Below are positions 43,337 to 51,825 of a stretch of DNA of 64,000 nt, one piece after another (within the stretch, counting starts at the first letter, position 1; each line of letters begins with the position of its first letter). This DNA is from Oscillospiraceae bacterium (GTDB taxonomy: Bacteria > Bacillota > Clostridia > Oscillospirales > Oscillospiraceae), in the NCBI GenBank assembly GCA_910575505.1, contig CAJTFK010000005.1, positions 62,001-126,000 of the forward strand, in the 5' to 3' direction. Under the pieces are notes generated by a model that was given only the letters and a program-made list of their open reading frames with translations, was not told the origin of the DNA and did no database searches. A program made the position numbers and the translations under genes.

Positions 43337-45391
43337 TTATGAAATGGGGGACGCCTGTTTGAGCTCCTCCAGCAGCGCCCGCCCCGCCTGGGTCAGGCGG
43401 CTGCCGCCCCGGCCCCGGGAGACGGAGATGAGACCTAGCCGGTGGAGGAGGCTCAGGCCGTCCCGGACCTCCTGCTCCGTCAGAGGCAGGCCCCGCTCCT
43501 CCGCCCGGCGGCACAGGAAGCCCCGTCCGGCAGGGCCGTCCTCCAGAGCGGAGAGGAGAAAGGACAGGGCTTCCTCCCGGCCATGGGCGGCCTGGCGGAA
43601 GCGTTCCGGACCGGTGAGGGCCGGGACAGCGGCGGAACCGGGCTCAGGCCGGAGGCAGAGGGGCAGGTCCGCCGCCTCGATGACCGGCTTTTCCAGCATG
43701 GCCAGGTATTCCACCAGGTTGGCCAGCTCCCGGACGTTGCCCTCCCAGGGGCAGCGGAGAAGGGCCTCCTCGGCGGAGGGGGCAAAGGCGTAGCGTGCGC
43801 CGCTCCGGCGCATCAGGTGCCGGGCAATCAGGAGAACGTCCTCCCCCCGTTCCCGCAGGGGCGGGATCTCAAGGGGCAGGGTGTTCAGCCGGTAGTAGAG
43901 GTCCCGGCGGAAGGACCCCTGACGGACCCGCTCCAGCAGATTTTCGTTGGAGGCGGCGATGATCCGCACGTCAATGGGAATCATGCAGCTGCCCCCCACC
44001 CGCATCAGCTCCTTTTCCTGGAGAACCCGCAGCAGCTTGATCTGCAGAGGCTGGCTCATGCCCTCAATCTCGTCCAGAAAGAGGGTTCCCCGGTGGGCAT
44101 ATTCAAAAAGACCCAGCTTGCCCCCCTTCCTGGCCCCGGTGAAGGCTCCTTCGTCATAGCCGAAGAGCTCGCTTTCCAGCAGGGAGTCCGACAGGGCGGC
44201 GCAGTTGATGGCCACAAAGGGCATATCCCGCCGGAGAGAGGCGTGATGGATGGAGTGGGCGAAGAGCTCCTTGCCGGTGCCGCTCTCCCCGGTGAGAAGA
44301 ATGGCGGAGTCCGTCCGGGCCATTTTGGCGGCGATCTGCTTGGTGCGGAGCATGGTTTCGTCCTGGGCGATGATGTCGCTGAACACATATTTGGACTGAT
44401 AGCCCCGGTGATAGAGCTGGAGGCGCAGCTTCTGCTGCCGCTCCTCCTCCTCGGTGAAGCGCTGGAGCAGCAGAAAACAGCCGATGCGCCGGCCCTGCTG
44501 CTCCACCGGCACGGAGGAGAGACTGATGTATGTGTTTTCCAGCTGGATGAGCCGGGTGGAGCGCTGGTCCTCCGGGCGCAGCAGCCGGGCCAGCTCCGGG
44601 CAGCTGAGGGCCAGGGGCTGGCCGGTGACGGAGGCCCTCCGCAGCCCCAGAATCCCCTCCGCCACGGAGTTCAGGGCGAAGATCCGGTTGTCCATGTCCA
44701 GACCCAGGATACCGGTTTCCAGAGCGCCCATCAGGATGTCCAGATAGGTCTCGGATTTCAGGCGTTCGTTCCACAGGGCCGACAGGCTCTGGCCGGAGTC
44801 CACCAGGGACTCGGCGTATTCCCGGAACTCCCGGCTTCCGGGGAACCAGGTGAAGCCCAGGGCCAGGGCGATCTCCACCAGCGTGTCCGCCGTGAACACG
44901 CGGGGGCCCAGATCCAGCACCTGGAGCACCGTGGGGGGCACATAGCGCCGCTCTCCCGGCGTAATGGCCAGATCCACGTCCAGGGGGTAGCCGGAGCCGG
45001 GATAAACCGGGATGAATTCCACCTGGGTGACGCCCAGCCGGTTCAGCTCCGCGATGCTCTCAAAGGCCATCTGAACGCTGAGATTCACCAGCATGGCCCG
45101 GGTGCCCTTGGGGAGCTGAAGGAGTGCCTGGATTTCCTTTTTGAAAAAGGTGACGGAGGGAGAGACCACCTTGGCCTCCGGCGGAACCAGGCCGGTGAGG
45201 TGGCCGAAGGCGTCGCTGGAGGTGGCACAGAGGATGTACAGATCTCCGTTCCGGGGGAGACTGTCATAGTCGTTGGCCTCCACGCTGAACAGCTCCAGAC
45301 GGATGCGGTCCGCGAAAAAGCGGCGCAGCCACTGGGCATAAACCGGGCCCGAGGACGCGGCTTCCGTCACCAGGACGATCTGCTTTTCCAT
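43337..45391 (-). CDS. Sigma-54-dependent activator with winged-helix-like C-terminus
   Basis: 684 aa. An N-terminal sensory domain (about 1-195, loosely PrpR-N-like), a PAS domain (about 220-320, GALETGILGLDMDNRIFALN), an AAA+ domain with Walker A GESGTGKE (K374), GAFTGA at 415-420, Walker B LFLDEIE and arginine-finger RRDLYYRLN. Instead of the usual Fis helix-turn-helix, the C-terminus ends in a segment (SVSRGRGGSRLTQAG) shared with the paralogue at 45749, likely a winged helix. The ATG at 45391 follows GGAAGG. Divergent from its paralogue; upstream neighbour of the patB operon. Confidence 0.88.
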   Translation of the reverse strand: MEKQIVLVTEAASSGPVYAQWLRRFFADRIRLELFSVEANDYDSLPRNGDLYILCATSSDAFGHLTGLVPPEAKVVSPSVTFFKKEIQALLQLPKGTRAMLVNLSVQMAFESIAELNRLGVTQVEFIPVYPGSGYPLDVDLAITPGERRYVPPTVLQVLDLGPRVFTADTLVEIALALGFTWFPGSREFREYAESLVDSGQSLSALWNERLKSETYLDILMGALETGILGLDMDNRIFALNSVAEGILGLRRASVTGQPLALSCPELARLLRPEDQRSTRLIQLENTYISLSSVPVEQQGRRIGCFLLLQRFTEEEERQQKLRLQLYHRGYQSKYVFSDIIAQDETMLRTKQIAAKMARTDSAILLTGESGTGKELFAHSIHHASLRRDMPFVAINCAALSDSLLESELFGYDEGAFTGARKGGKLGLFEYAHRGTLFLDEIEGMSQPLQIKLLRVLQEKELMRVGGSCMIPIDVRIIAASNENLLERVRQGSFRRDLYYRLNTLPLEIPPLRERGEDVLLIARHLMRRSGARYAFAPSAEEALLRCPWEGNVRELANLVEYLAMLEKPVIEAADLPLCLRPEPGSAAVPALTGPERFRQAAHGREEALSFLLSALEDGPAGRGFLCRRAEERGLPLTEQEVRDGLSLLHRLGLISVSRGRGGSRLTQAGRALLEELKQASPIS

Positions 45392-45439
45392 GCACCTTCC
45401 ACCTCCCCGGGATTCAAAGTTCATAGGATAATGTTGAAA

Positions 45440-45479
45440 TGATAACACAAAAAAGTCTGGCTGTACAGCCATTTTTGTG
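45440..45479. promoter_or_regulatory. Nested dyad between the two sigma-54 activator genes
   Basis: A 12-bp perfect palindrome GGCTGTACAGCC (45459-45470) sits inside a wider inverted pair CACAAAAA / TTTTTGTG. Placed between divergent regulator genes close to the start of the minus-strand one, it looks like an operator, possibly autoregulatory. Confidence 0.5.
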
Positions 45480-45690
45480 CAGGTGTATGGCCGCCGCAGA
45501 GGGACCCGGGGCGGCCATGGGGCAGATTCCGGCAGGGACCGGGCTCTGCCCCGGCCCGTTCTTCAAGAAGACCGGCGGTTCGGGGACGGGGATTTCGGGC
45601 TCCTGAGCGGTTCCGGGGCAGGCGGAGCCGTTCCGACGGGGCCGGCGCAGGCGTTTCCTGAACCGGCGGCAATGAAAGGGGCCCCGGCAG
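45480..45690. other. Intergenic stretch between divergent regulators
   Basis: About 210 bp of GC-rich sequence between the dyad and the plus-strand promoter. No gene or repeat recognised. Confidence 0.4.
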
Positions 45691-45719
45691 TTGACAGCCC
45701 GGCGGCACTTTTTTATAAT
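45691..45719 (+). promoter_or_regulatory. Promoter of the second sigma-54 activator gene
   Basis: Perfect TTGACA, 17 bp, perfect TATAAT, 29 bp before the GTG start. This sigma-A promoter is strong for a regulator gene. Confidence 0.88.
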
Positions 45720-45748
45720 CAGAGGAAACCAGGAGAGGAGGCGGAGCG

Positions 45749-47767
45749 GTGAAGACCCTCGGCATTATTTCCCGCCGCCGGTGTATGGCGGATTTCTACG
45801 GGCAGCTGCTGGCCGGGCTGTTTGACGGCGTGGCGGAGGTGGAACGGCACAGTCTGGAGGCCGGGACCGTGCGGGAGCTGCAGAGCTGCGACCTGTATCT
45901 GAATACCGCCACGGATTACGACCTGATGCGGAACAGCTGGGCCCGGCGCTATCTTCCGCCGGAGTCCCGGACTGTGCGCTCCGCCGTCACCTTCACGAAA
46001 AAGGCCCTGGAGATCCTGCGGGCCTATCCCAGGGGCACCAGGGCCCTGCTGGCCAACCAGACCCGCCACATGGCCATGGAGAGCATTGCCCAGCTCTATC
46101 ACCTGGGCATCTCCAACATCGAATTTTTTCCCTATTACCCGGAGATTGAGACCGTGCCGGAGGCGGAGGTGGCATTTGCCCCCGGCGACCTGGACATGGC
46201 CCCGCCGGGGATGCCGGCGGTGGATCTGGGGGCCCGCTGGCTCACCGCCAATACCGTCTGTGAGCTGGCCCTGAAGCTGGGAGCCGCGCAGTTTTTGGAA
46301 AGCGCCCGATTTGCCGGCTACACCGCCGCCCTGGCCGAGGTGGACTACTCCCTGCAAAAGATTTCCTATCACAACCTGAGCATGGAAAACAAGCTGGAGC
46401 TGATTCTGAACGCCCTGGACAGCGGTATTGTCTGCGTGGACGAGGAGGGAATTGTCACCCTGGTGAACCAGGCGGCCCAGGAGCTGCTCTGCATCACCCA
46501 GGACCAGGTGCTGGGCGCCCCGGCGGCGGAGGTGCTGCCGGAGCTGTCCCTGACCCCCTCGGAGGACGCCCCCCGTCTGCTGAGCGTCCTGGGCCAGGAT
46601 CTGGGGGTGTCCGTCAAATCCCTGGGCATCCGGGGACGGCCCCTGGGGGCCTTCGCCGTGCTCCGGCGCTTTCAGGAGGAGGAGAGCTGTCAGGCCCTTC
46701 TGCGCCTGCAAAAGGCCCCCAGAAGCGGCCGGGCCCGGTATACCTTCCAGGATATCGAGGGAAGCAGCCCGGCCATCCGAAAGGCCCGGGAGATTGCCCG
46801 GCGCATGGCGGGGGGCGCCGCCTCCATCATGCTGGACGGGGAGAGCGGTACCGGCAAGGAGCTCTTCGCCCAGGCCATTCATAACGCCTCGCCCCGGAAG
46901 CACCGGCCTTTTATCGCCGTCAACTGCGCGGCCCTGACGGAAACGCTGCTGGAAAGCGAGCTTTTCGGCTACGTGGAGGGGGCTTTTACCGGGGCGAAGA
47001 AGGGAGGCCGGCCCGGATTCTTTGAGTGCGCCCATCAGGGCACGCTGTTTCTGGACGAGATTGAGACCACCAGCCCCGCCCTTCAGGCCAAGCTCCTCCG
47101 GGTGCTCCAGGAGCGGGAGGTGGTCCGCATCGGGTCCGTGGAGCCCATTCCGGTGGACGTCCGCATTCTCTCCTCCACCAACGAGGACCTTTTCGCCAGG
47201 GTGCGGCAGGGGAGCTTCCGCCGGGACCTCTACTACCGGCTGAACGTCATCCCCCTGCACATTCCCGCCCTGCGGGAACGGCGGGAGGACATCCTGCCTC
47301 TGGCGGAGGCCTTCTGCGGTCAGTTCGGCAGCAGGTTCATCATGAGCGCCCAGGTTCAGGCGGCGCTGGTTCAGTACAAGTGGCCGGGGAACATCCGGGA
47401 GCTGAAAAACTGCATGGAATATCTCCACTATATGGGCCGCAGAGTCATCGAGCTGGAGGACCTGCCGGAGCAGTTCAGAAGCGCCGCTCAAATGGCGGAG
47501 CGCCCGGAGCCTGAACCGCCGCTGGACTGGGCGGTGCTCCGGGTGCTGGGAGAGCGGTATCCCGCCCGCCGGGGCATTGGGCGGCAGGGCATCGTCTCCG
47601 CATGCGGAGAACTGGGGGTTCCCATCTCCGAGCATGAGGTCCGCCTGGTTCTGAGGTCGTTTCAGGACGCCGGGTGGCTGGCGGTGGGCCGGGGCCGGGG
47701 CGGCACCAGCCTCACCGGGGCGGGATATGCCTGGTACCGCCGCCGTCTGGCAGAACAGGAGCCGTAA
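45749..47767 (+). CDS. Sigma-54-dependent activator, paralogue 2
   Basis: 672 aa from a GTG behind GAGGAGG. Same order as the neighbour: N-terminal sensory domain (about 1-190; both share ...KGTRAML / RGTRALL and ESIAxL motifs), PAS (about 210-310, LDSGIVCVDEEGIVTLVNQA), AAA+ with Walker A K370 and GAFTGA at 411-416. The C-terminal segment carries AVGRGRGGTSLTGAG, aligning with SVSRGRGGSRLTQAG in the paralogue. Likely controls one of the two sigma-54 NhaC operons; which one cannot be told. Confidence 0.88.
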   Translation: MKTLGIISRRRCMADFYGQLLAGLFDGVAEVERHSLEAGTVRELQSCDLYLNTATDYDLMRNSWARRYLPPESRTVRSAVTFTKKALEILRAYPRGTRALLANQTRHMAMESIAQLYHLGISNIEFFPYYPEIETVPEAEVAFAPGDLDMAPPGMPAVDLGARWLTANTVCELALKLGAAQFLESARFAGYTAALAEVDYSLQKISYHNLSMENKLELILNALDSGIVCVDEEGIVTLVNQAAQELLCITQDQVLGAPAAEVLPELSLTPSEDAPRLLSVLGQDLGVSVKSLGIRGRPLGAFAVLRRFQEEESCQALLRLQKAPRSGRARYTFQDIEGSSPAIRKAREIARRMAGGAASIMLDGESGTGKELFAQAIHNASPRKHRPFIAVNCAALTETLLESELFGYVEGAFTGAKKGGRPGFFECAHQGTLFLDEIETTSPALQAKLLRVLQEREVVRIGSVEPIPVDVRILSSTNEDLFARVRQGSFRRDLYYRLNVIPLHIPALRERREDILPLAEAFCGQFGSRFIMSAQVQAALVQYKWPGNIRELKNCMEYLHYMGRRVIELEDLPEQFRSAAQMAERPEPEPPLDWAVLRVLGERYPARRGIGRQGIVSACGELGVPISEHEVRLVLRSFQDAGWLAVGRGRGGTSLTGAGYAWYRRRLAEQEP

Positions 47768-48075
47768 GGTCAGCACAGCTGAAACCGGCAGCTCCCGATT
47801 TTCAAACAGCAGCAAAGCCGCTGACGGGTAAAAGCCCTGTGCAGGATGTGACGTCCAGCGCACGAGCTGAAAAGAGGCAGATGCTTCTTTTCAACTGCGG
47901 CGGCTATAGAGCGCCGGAGGATATCGGAAAGATGTGCCCGTCCGGGGGACGCAGGGGTTCCTCGGCCCCGGCGGCCTCCGGAGGGCTTTTTTTCAGCAGC
48001 TGCTGTCAATTTCACCAAAAAGGTTTTACTGTTGTTGGAGAGAAGCAGAAAAATTGCATAAATAGCGAAAACCCA
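47768..48075. other. Intergenic region before PFOR, no gene seen
   Basis: About 300 bp without a credible gene. Holds the hairpin at 47866-47895; otherwise featureless apart from GC-rich short repeats. Confidence 0.5.
47866..47895. repeat. Imperfect hairpin of the GCTGAAAAGA type
   Basis: GCTGAAAAGAGGCA against TGCTTCTTTTCAAC (12 of 14 pair), 2-nt loop. Resembles the perfect palindrome at 35714-35752 in its GCTGAAAAGA arm. Confidence 0.6.
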
Positions 48076-48104
48076 TTGACGGAATCTCCCGCAAGAGGTA
48101 TGAT
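48076..48104 (+). promoter_or_regulatory. Promoter of the PFOR gene
   Basis: TTGACG, 17 bp, TATGAT, 66 bp before the ATG at 48170. Confidence 0.8.
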
Positions 48105-48169
48105 GTCCTTAGTGATGTATGATGTTCGCAGAGAAGCGGCGGCAGGCTCAGAAAGGGAGGTTACAGATT

Positions 48170-51100
48170 ATGGCAATGAAGAAGACCATGGACGGCAACG
48201 AGGCAGCGGCCTATGCCAGCTACGCCTTTACGGAGGTAGCCACCATCTACCCCATCACCCCCTCCAGCCCCATGGCGGAGCATGTGGACACCTGGTCGGC
48301 CAACGGCATGAAAAACATGTTCGGACAGACGGTGCGCCTGGTGGAGATGCAGAGCGAGGCCGGAGCCTGCGGCGCCATGCACGGCAGTCTGGAATGCGGC
48401 ACCTTCACCTCCAGCTATACAGCTTCCCAGGGCCTGATGCTGATGATTCCATCCATGTACCGCATCGCGGGGCAGCTGCTCCCCGGGGTGATTCATGTGG
48501 CGGCCCGGACGGTGGGCACCTCCGGCTTCTCCATCTTCGGGGACCACTCCGACGTCATGGCCTGCCGGCAGACGGGCTTTGCCATGCTGGCCTCCTCCAG
48601 CGTCCAGGAGTGCATGGACCTGGCGGCGGTGGCCCACCTGTCGGCAGTGCTGGGCCGGGTGCCCTTCCTGCACTTCTTCGACGGGTTCCGGACCTCTCAC
48701 GAGATTCAGAAAATCGACGTGCTGGACTATGACGACCTCAACCGCCTTCTGGACCGGAAGGCCAGCCTGGCCTTCCGCCGGAACTCCCTCCACAGCGAGC
48801 GGCCCGTCATGCGCTCCAGCGTGGTGAATCCGGACACCTATTTCCAGAGCCGGGAGGCTGTGAACCGCTATTACGACGCCCTGCCCGGCATTGTGGAAGC
48901 CTATCTGAACGAAATCAATCAGCTTACCGGACGGGACTATCAGCTCTTCAACTACTACGGCGCGCCGGACGCGGAGCACGTCATCATCGCCATGGGCAGC
49001 GTGTCGGACTGTCTGAAGGAAGTGGTTTCCTGGCTGAACGGCCAGGGCCGGAAAACGGGCTTCATCCAGGTGCATCTCTACCGGCCCTTCAGCGTGGAAC
49101 ACCTGCTGTCCGTCCTGCCTCGGAGCTGCAAGGTGCTGACGGCCCTGGACCGCACCAAGGAGCCGGGGGCCGTGGGCGAACCGCTGTATGAGGACGTGGC
49201 TTCCGCCCTGGTAAACCGGAGGAACCGCCCCCTGCTGCTGGGCGGACGATACGGGCTGTCCAGCAAGGACGTCACCCCCGCCCAGATGATCGCCGTGTAT
49301 GACAATATGGCCGGAGCCCGGAAAAACCACTTCACCGTGGGCATCAACGATGATCTCACCCGCCTGTCCCTCCCCGTGGGGGAAAACGTGGTCACTGCCG
49401 GCGAGGGAACCATCAGCTGCAAGTTCTGGGGCCTGGGGTCCGACGGCACCGTAGGCGCCAACAAAAATTCCATCAAGATCATAGGCGACAACACGGACCA
49501 GTATGTCCAGGCCTATTTTGAATACGACACCAAGAAATCCGGCGGCGTGACGAAAAGCCACCTGCGCTTTGGCCGGAAGCCCATTCTGTCCACCTACTAC
49601 GTCACCATGGCGGATTTTGTGGCCTGCCACAATGAGAGCTATATCAAAAAGTACGACATTGTCAACGAGGTCAAAGAGGGCGGCGTCTTCCTGCTGAACA
49701 CCGTCTGGAGCGGAGAGGAGCTGGAACGGAACCTGCCCAACAGGGTCAAACGGCTTCTGGCCCGGCGGCATGTGAACTTTTACACCATCGACGCCACCAG
49801 CATCGCCCGGGAAATCGGCCTGGGGGGCCGGACCAACACCGTTTTGCAGGCCGCGTTCTTCAAGCTCTCCGGCGTCCTGCCCATTGACGAGGCCGTGGAG
49901 TACATGAAGGAGGCCATCGCCAAGAGCTACAGCAAAAAGGGGGAGCAGATTCTGAACATGAACCGCGCTGCCGTGGACCGGGGACTGGTGGGCATTCAGA
50001 AGATCGAGGTCCCCGCCGCCTGGGCGGACCTGGAGGACGAGACCGAGGAGCTGGACCCCACCCTGCCGGAGTATGTCGGCACCGTGATGCGGATGGTCAA
50101 CGCCCAGAAGGGCGACCAGCTCCCCGTCAGCGTCTGGAAGGACCGGGCCGACGGCACCCTGCCCCTGGGCACGTCGAAATATGAGAAGCGGGGCTTCGCC
50201 GCCTTTGTGCCCCGGTGGGACCCGGAGAAGTGCATCGGCTGCAATCTCTGTTCCCTGTACTGTCCCCACGCCGCCATCCGGCCCTTCCTTTTGACGGAGG
50301 AGGAGGCGAAGAGCGCCCCGTCCGGCTACGTCACCCGGGAGGCCCGGGGCAGGGAGCTCCAGGGCCTGCGGTTCCGGATGCAGGTGGACGTGCTGGACTG
50401 CACCGGCTGCGGCACCTGCGCGGCCTCCTGCATCGCAAAGGAAAAGGCTCTGGAGATGAAGCCCATCGCCTCACAGCTGCCGGAGCAGGCCAACTGGGAC
50501 TACAGCCTGACCATTCCGGAAAAAGAGAACCCCATGGACAAGTACACCGTGAAGGGCAGCCAGTTCGAGCGGCCACTGCTGGAATTCTCCGGGGCCTGTG
50601 CCGGCTGCGGCGAGACCGCCTATATGAAGCTGCTGACCCAGCTCTTCGGAGACCGGATGATCGTGGCCAACGCCACAGGCTGCACCCAGGCATGGGGCTT
50701 CTCCGTCCCCAGCTTCCCCTACACCACCAACAGCAAGGGCCGGGGCCCCGCCCTGTCCAACTCCCTCTTTGAGAACAATGCCGAGTACGCCCTGGGCATG
50801 TGCCTGAGCATCAGCCAGCAGCGGGACCGGCTGTATCAAAAGGCCCAGGAGTTCCTGCCCATCTGCCGGGACGCCCATCTGAACAAGGCCCTCCGGGGGT
50901 GGCTGGACGGCTATGAGTCCAGCCGTTATGCCCGGGTTCTGGCGGATAACGTGAAGGAGGCCCTGGCGGAGACCATGGAAACCGGGCCCATCATCGGATA
51001 CATGAAGCGGCACCGGGAGCACTTTGTCCGCACCAGCATGTGGATGTACGGCGGCGACGGCTGGGCCTATGACATCGGCTACGGCGGCCTGGACCACGTG

Positions 51101-51682
51101 CTGGCCTCCGGTCTGGATGTGAACATCCTGGTGGTGGACACCGAGGTCTATTCCAACACCGGCGGGCAGGCCTCCAAGGCCACCCCCGTGGGAGCGGTGG
51201 CCCAGTTCGCCGCTTCCGGCAAGAAAACCACCAAGAAGGACCTGGGGATGCTGGCGGCGGAGTACGGCAACGTCTATGTGGCCTCTGTCGCCCTGGGGGC
51301 CAACCCCAACCAGGTCATCACCGCCCTGAAGGAGGCGGAGGCCCACAAGGGTCCCTCTCTCATCATTGCCTATGCCCCCTGCATCAACCACGGCATCGTC
51401 AAGGGCATGGCCTATTCCCAGGCGGAGGCCAAGCTGGCGGTGGACAGCGGATATTGGTTCCTGTACCGCTATAATCCGGCGCTGAAGGAGCAGGGGAAGA
51501 ATCCCTTCCTGCTGGACAGCAAGGCTCCCTCGGTGGACCTGGAGGAGTTCATGAACGGCGAGGTCCGCTACGCCTCCCTGCGCCGGACCTTCCCGGTGGA
51601 GGCCGACGCCCTGATGGAGCGGGCCAAGGCCCACAGCCGGGAGCGGTACGAAAAATACAAGGCTCTGGCGGAACGGGCGTGA
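48170..51682 (+). CDS. nifJ: Pyruvate:ferredoxin (flavodoxin) oxidoreductase
   Basis: 1170 aa single-chain homodimeric enzyme converting pyruvate and CoA to acetyl-CoA, CO2 and reduced ferredoxin in the cytoplasm. Domains in order: alpha (ATIYPITPSSPMAEHVDTWS), transketolase C-terminal and gamma parts, two [4Fe-4S] ferredoxin motifs (CIGCNLCSLYCP from C688; CTGCGTCAASC from C744), a third cluster CAGCGE, and the TPP domain (GGDGWAYDIGYGGLDHVLAS, TEVYSNTGGQASKATP). GGGAGG sets the start at 48170. Monocistronic; its stop lies in a 24-bp tandem repeat. Confidence 0.97.
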   Translation: MAMKKTMDGNEAAAYASYAFTEVATIYPITPSSPMAEHVDTWSANGMKNMFGQTVRLVEMQSEAGACGAMHGSLECGTFTSSYTASQGLMLMIPSMYRIAGQLLPGVIHVAARTVGTSGFSIFGDHSDVMACRQTGFAMLASSSVQECMDLAAVAHLSAVLGRVPFLHFFDGFRTSHEIQKIDVLDYDDLNRLLDRKASLAFRRNSLHSERPVMRSSVVNPDTYFQSREAVNRYYDALPGIVEAYLNEINQLTGRDYQLFNYYGAPDAEHVIIAMGSVSDCLKEVVSWLNGQGRKTGFIQVHLYRPFSVEHLLSVLPRSCKVLTALDRTKEPGAVGEPLYEDVASALVNRRNRPLLLGGRYGLSSKDVTPAQMIAVYDNMAGARKNHFTVGINDDLTRLSLPVGENVVTAGEGTISCKFWGLGSDGTVGANKNSIKIIGDNTDQYVQAYFEYDTKKSGGVTKSHLRFGRKPILSTYYVTMADFVACHNESYIKKYDIVNEVKEGGVFLLNTVWSGEELERNLPNRVKRLLARRHVNFYTIDATSIAREIGLGGRTNTVLQAAFFKLSGVLPIDEAVEYMKEAIAKSYSKKGEQILNMNRAAVDRGLVGIQKIEVPAAWADLEDETEELDPTLPEYVGTVMRMVNAQKGDQLPVSVWKDRADGTLPLGTSKYEKRGFAAFVPRWDPEKCIGCNLCSLYCPHAAIRPFLLTEEEAKSAPSGYVTREARGRELQGLRFRMQVDVLDCTGCGTCAASCIAKEKALEMKPIASQLPEQANWDYSLTIPEKENPMDKYTVKGSQFERPLLEFSGACAGCGETAYMKLLTQLFGDRMIVANATGCTQAWGFSVPSFPYTTNSKGRGPALSNSLFENNAEYALGMCLSISQQRDRLYQKAQEFLPICRDAHLNKALRGWLDGYESSRYARVLADNVKEALAETMETGPIIGYMKRHREHFVRTSMWMYGGDGWAYDIGYGGLDHVLASGLDVNILVVDTEVYSNTGGQASKATPVGAVAQFAASGKKTTKKDLGMLAAEYGNVYVASVALGANPNQVITALKEAEAHKGPSLIIAYAPCINHGIVKGMAYSQAEAKLAVDSGYWFLYRYNPALKEQGKNPFLLDSKAPSVDLEEFMNGEVRYASLRRTFPVEADALMERAKAHSRERYEKYKALAERA

Positions 51683-51763
51683 GCCCTGGCGAAAAAACGG
51701 GCGTGAGCCCTGGCGAAAAAACGGGCGTGAGCCCTGGCGAAAAAACGGGCGTGAGCCCCGGCG
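51675..51763 (+). repeat. 24-bp tandem repeat at the PFOR stop codon
   Basis: Unit GGGCGTGAGCCCTGGCGAAA plus AAAC, three full copies (51675, 51699, 51723) and a partial fourth with one change (51747). The stop TGA of the enzyme is inside the first copy, so each copy repeats the gene's last codons and stop. Confidence 0.92.
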
Positions 51764-51780
51764 CGGCAGACCGGACGAGC

Positions 51781-51815
51781 AACAGGCCCCGGCGGATCAT
51801 CCGCCGGGGCCTGTT
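51781..51815. terminator. Bidirectional terminator between PFOR and the symporter gene
   Basis: 16-bp perfect stem AACAGGCCCCGGCGGA / TCCGCCGGGGCCTGTT with a 3-nt loop, between convergent genes. The T-tract is weak, but the stem is very stable. Confidence 0.8.
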
Positions 51816-51825
51816 CGCATGTTTG

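Noticed and set aside
48020..48060. Possible sigma-54 promoter before the PFOR gene (GG ... TTGCA)
   Set aside because: The GG and GC elements are about 17 bases apart instead of 10, and a good sigma-A promoter at 48076-48104 explains transcription.
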